Shown: positions 20,901 through 28,699 of the stretch, piece after piece
How positions within the stretch are numbered: position 1 is the first letter of the stretch
Layout: the number at the start of each line of letters is the position of its first letter
DNA from: Akkermansia muciniphila
Lineage (GTDB): Bacteria > Verrucomicrobiota > Verrucomicrobiia > Verrucomicrobiales > Akkermansiaceae
Direction: 5' to 3'
Length of the DNA: 64,000 bases
Assembly: GCA_945890645.1 (NCBI GenBank)
Contig: CAMDCV010000004.1
Location: 1 to 64,000 of the forward strand
The notes under the pieces: model-generated
Seen by the model: the letters and a program-made list of their open reading frames with translations, nothing else
Told to the model about the DNA's origin: nothing
Databases searched by the model: none
Program-made: the position numbers and the translations under genes

Positions 20901-21716
20901 CTTGTCTCTGGCGTTGTCGAGCAATTCGGCTTGGTTGAGATTGATGATTTTGCCGACGCTGGCCTTGGCCTTGACAAATTCAGTCGGGGTGAGATCGGTG
21001 GGTAGGACGGTCAGGAGATTGCCATCGGATCCCTTCATCACCGACAGGTCAGGGCGGTGGCCGGCGAGCAAGGCTCGCTTCTGCGCCAGGGTCGTGTTCT
21101 GGCCGGGATCTCGATAGAGATTGATGCGAGCCTTTACGGATTCATCGGAAACATGCCAGGCATACGAACCTTGGATTCTGCCGTTTTCGGAAACCGGCAC
21201 CAGTCCGGCGGTCACTTTACCGGCATTGGTGGTGTTGGCTCCGAGTGATCCGTTGCCGACGAGTTCGATGGATTTTCCAGTCCACTCGGAGGTGACGAAA
21301 TCCCGTGACCCGGCAGCTGCCATGTCAGCACTCGAAACCAACCAGCGCCGGAAACGGCTTGTTTTCTCACTGCTGTAGTCGGGAGCGTCGTTCGGATTGA
21401 AATCCCACCAAGATTCCCAGACTCCGGTGGTGTTGGGTTTGGCGACTGCTTCCGCCGATGTCGCGAGAATCTCGGAGCTGGCGGTGACTGCGCGGTCAGG
21501 TCCCAGCGATTTCTGCAAATCGCCCAGGGCTAGCATCAGCGCCAACCGAGCGTTGGCCCGAGCTTCCGCCATCGCCGCTCCCTGGTTCGAGGCGCGCAGC
21601 GAGACACTGGACAAAGTCAATAATCCGACGGCGATGATCGTCAGTAGCATCAATAGGGAGATTGAAATGACTAAAGTAAAGCCTTTGAAATGTGAGCATG
21701 AGGGCTGTGCTTTCAT
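17985..21716 (-). CDS. Verru_Chthon cassette protein A-like giant pseudopilin
   Basis: This 1243-residue protein starts with a type IV prepilin-like segment: charged MKAQPSCSHFK, then GFTLV and a ~20-residue hydrophobic helix, then ASNQGAAMAEARANARLALM. This organisation, the large size and the periodic SLSPxTFLGQ/EFVNRQIG-type C-terminal segments fit the family called Verru_Chthon cassette protein A, known from Verrucomicrobia. Family members are thought to belong to a pilin-like secretion or surface system of unknown role. GFTLV lacks the usual E5. It lies 66 bp downstream of the 1545-aa SASA gene and 257 bp upstream of the giant gene, all on the same strand, so a functional unit is likely. 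Confidence 0.8.
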   Translation of the reverse strand: MKAQPSCSHFKGFTLVISISLLMLLTIIAVGLLTLSSVSLRASNQGAAMAEARANARLALMLALGDLQKSLGPDRAVTASSEILATSAEAVAKPNTTGVWESWWDFNPNDAPDYSSEKTSRFRRWLVSSADMAAAGSRDFVTSEWTGKSIELVGNGSLGANTTNAGKVTAGLVPVSENGRIQGSYAWHVSDESVKARINLYRDPGQNTTLAQKRALLAGHRPDLSVMKGSDGNLLTVLPTDLTPTEFVKAKASVGKIINLNQAELLDNARDKIKPFRNDITPYSLGVMADVRGGGLKQDLSSMFEMGSATINTLPAEFTNKKLYQSTHGITGISDPFWSSLASYYNAFRSLTSLETSPRFTVKQANISANPVPTAYNPAPVIAKVDTIFSLLARPTSDVFWINTNPEVRDYHDYTLNLIFTPVVTLHNPYNVSISFHKMEVSFENIPVAFNVMFQAGGAGGFVSQSVEPGKFESINTMNYDSGPDHNGRSDKKFVINIANWSDANPIANSDAVTGPIVMRPGQTLVCGPIFDPGASFKNDAGSGHNTVAYDWDNRLTKAIKAKPSFTPGLGFEMNGLTISKMRKPGGVFPGGWSGHGFMMLRGPANPKISKSTATDRFYMEFKVQRPNSYKDNQSLLKNDVDPTFAINAKLQATSSGTLVSYAKLQYDYIDDSTLKNVFDDRVYRYPPTGSLTAPECAAPGGVLYASQAAFVHQFAIFSNYSRTTNGGVYETNSRTKTGINSPQVNLLKDGRLASKPFLFHNPSRSNFTTNLDTEKPSAQAYELNFQPFLSKGDFQDYMDVDVTNRVPALTGNKTTSGIKSGSYLEIPSGALQTIADFRRSNALSTSYLPQFVQPVGNSLLHPLMSADKVVETNQAITSTQLLDHSVLANHALYDRFYFSTFATNGTMKPDAVFEQFMNGSAPLASQSFLPYLPGGKTAAEAKAELFASGKPNGNAYKTAAEFQMIQGPFNVNSTSVQAWKAALAAMNKSAVTTLWARTAVLETKSAIGVPVAAMSLLNGGANPGPAVDASKIDNHKTNLWNGFRELNDSELEKLAVKIVDEVRDRGPFLSMSEFVNRQIGPVGPRTLRGALEAAISESEINEKKDAVSPSTFLGQVPINLEDLGNNPKLYDYKTPEATTGNPAAGAPGWISQGDLLRILEPSATVRGDTFVIRTYGEAQDANGKITARAHAEAVVQRVPEYVDPVDRPSLNAYSDPTAAAANKTFGRRFNIASFRWLSPNEI

Positions 21717-21782
21717 AATTGCGCTTTCATTTTTTGGGGGGTGCCCTTGAGATGAAGATCGTTCTTTACTGTTTCACCGGCA

Positions 21783-24700
21783 TTACGGGGTCAGCAGGTC
21801 CACCATATTGTCGCCGAGGGACTTTCCAAGGAGGAAGTAGGTCTCAGCGTTGTGATTCCAGTGGTAGCCTTCATTGATTGGAGATACCGCGGCATCACGC
21901 CAGAACGGGCGGGCATCCGTGCTCAGAACATTCGCGGGCTTGGGCACGCCTGCGACCCAGAGTTGCGCCTTTTCGACTGGTCCGTATCCCGTGTAGGGCG
22001 ACGTTTCCACCGCAGGATTCTGGCCCTTCGTGGCGATGACAAAGGGCATGTTCGGTTTGCCAAAGACTGACCTCACGTCCTTGATGAGGTCGGGAAGGTT
22101 GTCCTTGTACTCCGCGGCGGATGTCTCGTTGATGAGGTCGTTGAATCCCTGGTGCCAACCCATACCGACAATCTGGTAGCCCTGCCCGGACCATTCGGGG
22201 AATTCGGTATCGAGATTGGTGAGCGCATCGCGAGTGTAGTCGATCATGGCGGAGAAGAAATCGCCGACGCGTCCACCACGGGCGGCAACCGCACTGGGGG
22301 GACGGTAGTCTGCTGCCAGGGACCTGCCGCCCCAGGCGGTTTTTACGATCAGAACATTGTGCGATGGATAGAAATCGCCGATCACGTGACCGAAGGCAAA
22401 CTCCGGGCCGATCCTGTCGATATCGACTCCTTTGAAGGGCGGTCCCAGATCACCTTTTTTGACGGTGCCGCCCAGATTCGGGCCACCGTCCCGCCACCAT
22501 AGCTTCACATCGGAACGGGTCCTGAAGGCGCTGGTTGTTGGCTGACTGGGGTTGGTGAGAAGCGAGGCGTAGTTGTAATCGGGATACGAGGCATCGTTCA
22601 CCGCGAGGTAACGCAAACTGCCTATGGTGCCTGCGCCGCTGTTTCCGTTCTCCACGTTTCCGAAGCCGACCATGTTCGACTGACCGGCGAGAATGAAGAC
22701 CTTGATGCCGTTCGGGTTATCGTCCCAGGTCTTGAATTGGCGGGTGATATTGTTGCCAAGCGCCTGACCGGTGGCGCTGGTCAAGCGGTCGAGGTTGACC
22801 GTATATCCGGTGTTGAGTCCTAGTGCCGAGGCGAGAGTAAGGGTGACGCTGCCACCGTCACTGCTGAGAGTGGCTCCGGTGATGCCCATGGTTCCGCCGC
22901 CAGTCTGAAGCACCTCGTAATTGAGCGGATTGGCCGCGGACGATGGGTTCATGGGTTCAGAAAACAGCAGTGTGATGGAATTACCGCTGCCCCAAAGATT
23001 TACCAAAGAGGGCTCGGGGTCGTATCCGGTGATGGGGGTGGCGACCATGCGGACAAAGAGCTTGGGTTGGCTGAGGAGTAGGGGGTCGATCGAGACGCCC
23101 ATGAACTCGACGTCGTTGCTCACCGACTCCACGGTTTGTATCGCCGCGTTGTCCACGAACCAATTGGCAAGGTCGGTGGAATACCACACTTTGTAGTTCA
23201 TGTTGATGAGAGACTGGACGCGGCGAGTGTAGCCAAGTACACCGGTGGCGGGATCAAATCCGCTCCAATAGGGACTTGAAGACGCTGGATCGGTCGGATT
23301 CATGCCGAAGATGCGTTCGTAATCGTTGCTCAAGCCGTCTTCATCGTCATCCGCGTCCGGCAGGCCGAGACCTGGATAGCGGCTGCTACGCCAAGCCGCA
23401 TAATCCAGGCTCACCCCCGTGGCTGGCCGGATCTGCAGGCCACTGAGGTGCAAACGGGTATCGCCATCGCTCGTGGCAGGATTGCCATCGAGTCCATCAT
23501 AGGCATCAGCCAGGACTGAAATGTTGCCCAGGTTGTTGGAGACGATCGACTGGAAAACCACGTAGTTGCCATTGGCCACGAAGGAACTGCCATTGACGCC
23601 GGGCAGGCCGTTGTCGAGAAATTGGGAAGGGGCGCTGCGAAGCACCGTGTTCGAGGTTACAAAATCCCCGGCCGCACGCTCCGTGTCCGTGAAATTCCCC
23701 CAACTTCCTTCATTGTGACTGAGTGCGTAGATGTAGAGATCGTAGGCAGTGTTCGGAACCAAGCCTGTGATGGAGATCGTGGTATCCGCTGCTTTGGAAA
23801 AGAAGTTCCGGTTTCCAGCGAAGACCTTCAAAGCCGCGTTGACGGTGTATCCGTCGCTCGGCAAACCCGTGACGTTGACAGAGGAAGCCACGGTGCCGGT
23901 GGCGTCGGTCAGATTGTTGACTGAAGTGGTTCCCTGGTTCCAGGTTTCGCCGGGTGCTCCGACCACTCCGAGGAGTCCTGTCTCGGGTGTGCCCGCATGA
24001 AAGTTGACGTTGAAAGCTACGGGCGCTTCAGGATCGGTGAATTCCACGCTGGCGGTATCGGTGAGGGTCAGGCTGTCCGCGACGACGGTGGCGGTGAAGA
24101 CGACGGTTCCCACGGTGCTTGAGCTAACCGAGAAGTTCGCCTCGCCCTGCGCATTTGTGGTTAGTGCGGACGGCGGAATGAGGCCTCCGGTGTTTGCCAG
24201 CGTGACCTGCTTGTTCGAAACGCGAACGCCGTTGGCGTCGCGCAAAGCCACCTTGACCGTGGAAGCGGACACTCCGTTGGCAACAACCGCAGTTGGAGTT
24301 GCCGTCACCGTGGACATGGCGTTGTTCACCGGGCCGGCAATGACTGGAGTGGCTTCCCTGATCTGGAAGCCGGTCGGGCCGATGTGGTTGAAACCGTCGC
24401 CATAGACCTGGGCCGTGAAGGAAGATCCCGTCACGCCCGTGTAAACGATGTAGTTCCCCGGGGTGGTGCCATCGACCATCTCAGTGAAGGTGCCGCCATA
24501 GGATCCTCCCTCGATGATGAACGCACGCTCGGGTGCGCCATTGAACACGATCTTTCCCGTGCGATCTCCATTCCAGAAGCTGCTACCCATGTAGAAGATC
24601 ACATCGTATGTGGCGAAGGGAATATTCGTGACCTGCATCTCGAACTTCTGGCTTGGATTTTCTATCTCGTTGGTGCCGTGGGCAAGAGAAGCCATCAAGC

Positions 24701-26420
24701 TGTAGTTTCCATCCCCCAGATTGGTGGTGCGAGGATTCTCCGTAGTCACCCCACCATTGCGGGCGTCAATCAAGGTGAATATCGCCGAACTGCTTTGGTT
24801 GCTGGTCAGCGCGACAGGAGGCATTGGATCACCCACGCCAAACGGCACTCCGTAGTTGCTCCAGCCGGGCGTATACCAGGTGCCGAAACCGGCAGGCATA
24901 CCCGACTGGATCTGGGACTCGTTGGCACCGCCGTCGTTGTAGAAACTGACGCTGAAGGTATCCGCCACATCGGCGACGGTCAGGATGGCATCGACAAATG
25001 TCATGAAATTGTAGTTGTCCGAAGCTAGGGTGCCCGCGGCGCTGGTAATAGGGTAGTCTCCGACGGGCGACGCTAGGACCGCCGTGGTGCTTAGGTCCGG
25101 GGTGCCTGTCACGCCGGACGTGCCGAGGTTCTGGCCATTCTGGAAGCCAACGAGCGAATAAACAAACTCCGGGTTGGAGGCATTCGGGAGACGAAGCATG
25201 TTCAGCGCCGCGACGGTCAATGGTGCCTTGCCGACCACTTGCGAGATCGGGTCGGAGGTGCTTGGTTCGTAAATCTGGAAGCCGCTGTATTCCGCGGTGA
25301 TCTCATGAGTTGTCGCACCCAGCGTGGTGGTGGTGACGCTTGCCTGACCGGCAATGACTGGCACTGGGCTACCCAGGAAATTAAAACCACGGTAGAACTG
25401 CACCGTGCCGCCGGTGGGAGCCGGAACGACTGTAGCAGTGAAGGTGACATTCTGTCCATAAGTCGTCGCAGGACCTGCCGCATCCAACACAATGGTGGTC
25501 GTGACCGCAGGAGCCACCGTGAAAGTACGAGTAGCGGAGATGGCCGTCTGAGCGTTAGAGTTGAGGACAGAGGCGTAAATTTCATAGGTACCATCGGCCA
25601 ATGATGGAAAATCAGCTGTGTAAGGTGAACCTGAGTCAACCATTGTTATGGTCGGGCCAGAGGGACTAGTAGGTGTCACGTGGAAGGTGACGGTATGGGT
25701 GAATGCACCCGGATCCTTCACATTAGCGGAGGCTGTTAGGGTGCTGCCACTCATCAATGCCACGGAGTTCTCAGGGCTGCTCAGTTTTACAGCCAGAGCC
25801 GCATACGGATCTTCAGTGAAAAAATAGTCCGTGGAGCTGTTGATGAGGTTCAGTGCCCCAAAGCCCAGCCCTGCACCCTTCTTGAACGCGGCCCGCATGT
25901 CATAACCGCCGCCGCCTTGGTAATATCCGATGACCATGCGAACAGAATTCATCTGGAGATCCACCTCGCCGGTGGCCTCAGTATCACCCTGAAAACTGTT
26001 GTTATTGACGATCCGTTCGCCGGAATCGGCGAAATCGCCGTCGTCATTCAGGTCCAGATACACCACGCTGCCGTCATCGCTGGCAGTCCCGAAGGTGTAA
26101 ACGCCTAGTCCGTCCTTGGTCACATCGAACCAGCCTTCCCAGAGGACTGAAAAGTTATCGCCACCGGGCGATCCAGGAAGTGCCCAGGTGCCACCGTGGA
26201 AGTCAATTGTGGCTGTGCTCGTGCCGGTTGCATCGGGTGTCAAAGCCATCAGGTTGGCGATGGGATCCAACAGGGACTCGCTTGGGGAGCCGAGGTAGGT
26301 GCTCACGTTCAGCTCGTCGGCCGCGCTGGCGGGTAATGCCAGCAGGATGCTCGCCGCCACGGCTGTGGCGTGGCGATACAGATAATCTCTTATCGGATGG
26401 AATGGATGGGGGTTTTTCAT
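21783..26420 (-). CDS. Secreted multidomain SASA-family acetylesterase (1545 aa)
   Basis: A signal peptide (ILLALPASAADEL) is followed by a PA14-like region (~34-200), Ig-like domains (210-385), an MBG-like segment (390-480), the unnamed domain ending GDGFNHIGPTGFQI (485-685), a Big_1/invasin-like domain (695-790), a beta-rich region (795-985), a calcium-type DADDDEDGLSNDYE segment near 1025, an SbsA-like Ig (1135-1225) and a C-terminal SASA domain. The SASA domain has GQSNMVG with nucleophile Ser1248, MGWHQGFNDLI near 1423 and EGYHWNHNAE near 1520. It would deacetylate carbohydrates outside the cytoplasm. It is first in the minus-strand cluster and divergent from the GntR-LacI-type regulator. 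Confidence 0.85.
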   Translation of the reverse strand: MKNPHPFHPIRDYLYRHATAVAASILLALPASAADELNVSTYLGSPSESLLDPIANLMALTPDATGTSTATIDFHGGTWALPGSPGGDNFSVLWEGWFDVTKDGLGVYTFGTASDDGSVVYLDLNDDGDFADSGERIVNNNSFQGDTEATGEVDLQMNSVRMVIGYYQGGGGYDMRAAFKKGAGLGFGALNLINSSTDYFFTEDPYAALAVKLSSPENSVALMSGSTLTASANVKDPGAFTHTVTFHVTPTSPSGPTITMVDSGSPYTADFPSLADGTYEIYASVLNSNAQTAISATRTFTVAPAVTTTIVLDAAGPATTYGQNVTFTATVVPAPTGGTVQFYRGFNFLGSPVPVIAGQASVTTTTLGATTHEITAEYSGFQIYEPSTSDPISQVVGKAPLTVAALNMLRLPNASNPEFVYSLVGFQNGQNLGTSGVTGTPDLSTTAVLASPVGDYPITSAAGTLASDNYNFMTFVDAILTVADVADTFSVSFYNDGGANESQIQSGMPAGFGTWYTPGWSNYGVPFGVGDPMPPVALTSNQSSSAIFTLIDARNGGVTTENPRTTNLGDGNYSLMASLAHGTNEIENPSQKFEMQVTNIPFATYDVIFYMGSSFWNGDRTGKIVFNGAPERAFIIEGGSYGGTFTEMVDGTTPGNYIVYTGVTGSSFTAQVYGDGFNHIGPTGFQIREATPVIAGPVNNAMSTVTATPTAVVANGVSASTVKVALRDANGVRVSNKQVTLANTGGLIPPSALTTNAQGEANFSVSSSTVGTVVFTATVVADSLTLTDTASVEFTDPEAPVAFNVNFHAGTPETGLLGVVGAPGETWNQGTTSVNNLTDATGTVASSVNVTGLPSDGYTVNAALKVFAGNRNFFSKAADTTISITGLVPNTAYDLYIYALSHNEGSWGNFTDTERAAGDFVTSNTVLRSAPSQFLDNGLPGVNGSSFVANGNYVVFQSIVSNNLGNISVLADAYDGLDGNPATSDGDTRLHLSGLQIRPATGVSLDYAAWRSSRYPGLGLPDADDDEDGLSNDYERIFGMNPTDPASSSPYWSGFDPATGVLGYTRRVQSLINMNYKVWYSTDLANWFVDNAAIQTVESVSNDVEFMGVSIDPLLLSQPKLFVRMVATPITGYDPEPSLVNLWGSGNSITLLFSEPMNPSSAANPLNYEVLQTGGGTMGITGATLSSDGGSVTLTLASALGLNTGYTVNLDRLTSATGQALGNNITRQFKTWDDNPNGIKVFILAGQSNMVGFGNVENGNSGAGTIGSLRYLAVNDASYPDYNYASLLTNPSQPTTSAFRTRSDVKLWWRDGGPNLGGTVKKGDLGPPFKGVDIDRIGPEFAFGHVIGDFYPSHNVLIVKTAWGGRSLAADYRPPSAVAARGGRVGDFFSAMIDYTRDALTNLDTEFPEWSGQGYQIVGMGWHQGFNDLINETSAAEYKDNLPDLIKDVRSVFGKPNMPFVIATKGQNPAVETSPYTGYGPVEKAQLWVAGVPKPANVLSTDARPFWRDAAVSPINEGYHWNHNAETYFLLGKSLGDNMVDLLTP

Positions 26421-26800
26421 GATGGTATAGGCTAACTTTTCTAGGTGACTGGAGTTTGTTTTATTGTTTTTTTAGTCAGTGTATGGCTCTGGAAATTTAG
26501 AATAGCAGAGAGTGTGTTGGTATATTTTTAAGGAATTTTCGCACCCTTGGCAAAGCGTACGAATTTCGCAGAAATAAGATAGATTTATTTTATTTGCAAC
26601 TAGCCCTAACATTGAATTAGTTTGGTAAGTCTAATACTGCGTGGGTTTGGCTTTATTGCGGCGGGAATCAACAGAAAACGGTTCGCTGTAGAAGCAATAT
26701 GCCGCACAGTTCACCAATTAGTTGAATTCCTATCGGTTAAATTTGTTGCAACTGGACCTAAGTTTGGCTAGGTAGTGACGGTGTGGAGCCTTTGCACCGA
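26421..26800. promoter_or_regulatory. Divergent AT-rich intergenic region between SASA gene and regulator
   Basis: About 380 bp, clearly AT-richer than both flanking genes, without a convincing gene. It should hold promoters and operators for both directions. TTGCAACT(A/G)G occurs twice (near 26595 and 26745), and CTAGGT-containing segments followed by a G(T)GGAG lie close to each start. These are possible half-sites only; no strong palindrome or consensus promoter was identified. Confidence 0.35.
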
Positions 26801-27862
26801 ATGTCAACTAGTGAACTCGCTGCCCAACACATCCGCCTGGGCTTGCAGAGTGGGCGCTGGGAAGGAAGTCTTCCCGGAGTTGCTAGTTTAGCACGAGATC
26901 TCGATGTCAGCCGTCACACGCTGCGCACAGCGTTACGGCAATTAGAGAACGAAGGGGTGCTCATGAATCGTGGTTTAGGCCGTAGTCGTGGGGTTACTAC
27001 AATGGGTGTCAATATAGCATCCCAGCGTCCGATGCGTGTGGCAATTCTACGCCACGATGCGCGCCTCACCGACGATAATCCAGTAGCGTCAGTCGTGTTA
27101 ACGCAGATTGTGCATACATTGGAAGCGGCGGGCCATACCGTTCTCTTTTTTAAAAAATCTCAGATCGAACTCCGGCACGATGTTTCGCGCATTGCCAAAA
27201 TAATGGCGAAGACTCCGGCTGACGCGTGGATCGTAGAGGCTGGCACCCGCCCCCTGTTAGAGTGGTGTACTGAGCAGCAGACTCCGTGCCTCGCACTGTA
27301 TGGCCGCACCGGTGGGCTGAAGCTGGCGCGCACTGGCCCAGATAAAGTGCCTGCATATCGCGCTGCTGCAAGACTATTGCTAAAACTCGGACATCGGCGA
27401 ATTGTTAATATCTCTCGCAGTGTGGGGTTCCCAGCAGCAACCGAGCGCGCGTTTCTCGAAGAGCTCGCCGCCGCTGGAGTTGTCACGGGTGACTACAACC
27501 TTCCTGATTGGGAGGAGACCCCGCGAGGTTTTTCTAGCTTGCTTGAACGATTGTTCCGGGGTTCTGCACCCACCGCGCTGATCGTTGATGAAGCGCCCCG
27601 TTACATAGCCGCAGTGGAGTTTCTGGCGAGACGGGGCATCAAAGTGCCGGAGCAAGTATCACTCATTTCCACCGAGGACGATGCATCGCTGGCCTGGTGT
27701 TATCCGCCCATTGCACGAATGAGTTGGGATGCCGTGCCAGTCATCCGCCGCGTGGTGCGCTGGGTGGACGCCGTTAGAAAAGGCAAAGCCGACTGTAAAA
27801 TCATCAATTACCCTGCGGAATTCATCCCCGGCGGCAGCATTGGCCCGGTCTGGAAAGGGTAG
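26801..27862 (+). CDS. GntR-type HTH plus LacI-like sensor domain transcriptional regulator
   Basis: About 353 residues. The N-terminal ~65 residues form a GntR-type winged helix (LGLQSGRWEGSLPGVASLAR, then DLDVSRHTLRTALRQLENEG). From about residue 75 a periplasmic-binding-protein-like domain follows (RVAILRHDARLTDD...), as in LacI-family sensors, including LLLKLGHRRIVNISR and ISTEDDASLAWCYPP. Such chimeras respond to sugars and repress or activate adjacent carbohydrate genes. ATG 26801 is preferred over the upstream GTG because GGAG lies 11 bp before it. It is divergent from the 1545-aa SASA gene, its most likely target. Confidence 0.8.
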   Translation: MSTSELAAQHIRLGLQSGRWEGSLPGVASLARDLDVSRHTLRTALRQLENEGVLMNRGLGRSRGVTTMGVNIASQRPMRVAILRHDARLTDDNPVASVVLTQIVHTLEAAGHTVLFFKKSQIELRHDVSRIAKIMAKTPADAWIVEAGTRPLLEWCTEQQTPCLALYGRTGGLKLARTGPDKVPAYRAAARLLLKLGHRRIVNISRSVGFPAATERAFLEELAAAGVVTGDYNLPDWEETPRGFSSLLERLFRGSAPTALIVDEAPRYIAAVEFLARRGIKVPEQVSLISTEDDASLAWCYPPIARMSWDAVPVIRRVVRWVDAVRKGKADCKIINYPAEFIPGGSIGPVWKG

Positions 27863-28104
27863 GAAAAAAGGCCCGCAATTTTTTCGCCTACTAACGACTT
27901 TTGCAATACAAGAGAATAGGAATCACAGCCATCCCATAGAGGCTATATTACCAACAAAGGAAACGAGTTGGAGCAAAAGCATACTGCAGCGTATCAAGAT
28001 TTGTGGGATATGAATGGTGGATTCATTCGCGCTCCTGCGCACCACCCAAAAACAATCTCCATCCCCGCCTTGCCATCTCGGCCATTTTTCGCTACATTAC
28101 CACC
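27863..28104. other. Intergenic region leading into duplicated block B
   Basis: No gene is recognised. Homology with copy A starts at about 28044. A weak GC-rich run followed by T residues sits just after the regulator stop but does not form a convincing terminator. Confidence 0.4.
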
Positions 28105-28308
28105 ATGCAAAAGAAAGAAAAACCTGCGCATCCCTTCGCAAATGATCCTCTTTTCCTAGAGGTCATGGTGGAGCGCTGGCGATCCAAGATCGGTTCTCCG
28201 CCGAACCCATCTATGCCAAGACGGGCAAAGGCTATTTGAAAAGTGTGGGCGTCAGTGAAATCCAACAATCCCCTCAGAGAGTGCCGCATTCGAGTTGTTC
28301 CAAATAAA
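28105..28308 (+). pseudogene. Frameshifted copy of the 67-aa small protein gene
   Basis: It starts MQKKEKPAHPFANDPLFLEV like the copy at 7412. One base is missing near 28173 (GTGGAG-CGCTGG against GCGGAAGCACTGG), after which the frame changes. The original frame can still be followed by homology (AEPIYAKTGKGYLKSVGVSE). Substitutions are mostly synonymous, so inactivation appears to follow a period of selection. Confidence 0.6.
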
Positions 28309-28555
28309 TAAATTCCGGTGCCTTGACCCCCGCTTGCTTGCGGATCTCGATCAGTCGCTCGGACTCGAAGAAAGCTTTGGCATCGGCGATCGATGTCCAA
28401 ATGCTGAAGTGGACAATTTTGTTTGGATCGGATTCGTAGTTTAGCACTTGATAGGAGCGCTCGCCGGCTTCTTTGCGAATTCCTGCGGCATTGTCAAAGA
28501 CCTGCTTCCAGGCCGCATAGTCTGCGACTTCGTGGATGATGAGAACGTGTTGCAT
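28274..28555 (-). CDS. ABM-like dimeric alpha+beta barrel protein, copy B
   Basis: The 93-residue product differs from copy A at only a few positions (for example V/I in HFSxWTS and T/A near residue 24). Both stay full length, suggesting both are functional or the duplication is not very old. Fold and likely role are as for the copy at 7582: a small ABM-type barrel of unknown substrate. Upstream is only the cupin remnant, so this copy has lost its former neighbour and perhaps its promoter. Confidence 0.7.
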   Translation of the reverse strand: MQHVLIIHEVADYAAWKQVFDNAAGIRKEAGERSYQVLNYESDPNKIVHFSIWTSIADAKAFFESERLIEIRKQAGVKAPEFIYLEQLECGTL

Positions 28556-28616
28556 GATGAATGGAGTTTCTTTGTGAGTTCTTTGGGCAATTGGCGTGCT
28601 GGTCAGCCCACCCTAA

Positions 28617-28688
28617 GGAGCAGGGATTTGCAATCCCTGTTTTCACAAGCCAAGTCTTAAAGATTCAGGGATTGCAAATCCCTGCTCC
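28617..28688. repeat. Perfect 23-bp inverted repeat, GGAGC...GCTCC architecture
   Basis: Arms 28617-28639 and 28666-28688 are exact reverse complements around a 26-nt spacer. Each arm holds an internal palindrome (CAGGGATTTGCAATCCCTG). It shares the outer GGAGC/GCTCC and nested-palindrome design with the repeats at 7280, 31864 and 36507 but has a different core. It could also act as a bidirectional terminator after the genes on either side. Confidence 0.8.
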
Positions 28689-28699
28689 ATACGCCTACC

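Larger units (their letters stand above)
28044..28592. repeat. Duplicated ~0.55-kb block, copy B
   Basis: This matches 7350-7934. It lacks about 33 bp around the cupin stop codon and then retains TGTGAGTTCTTTGGGCAATTG, a remnant of the cupin 3' end, although no cupin gene is present. The small frame is disrupted while the ABM-like gene is intact and only a few percent divergent. Confidence 0.85.
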
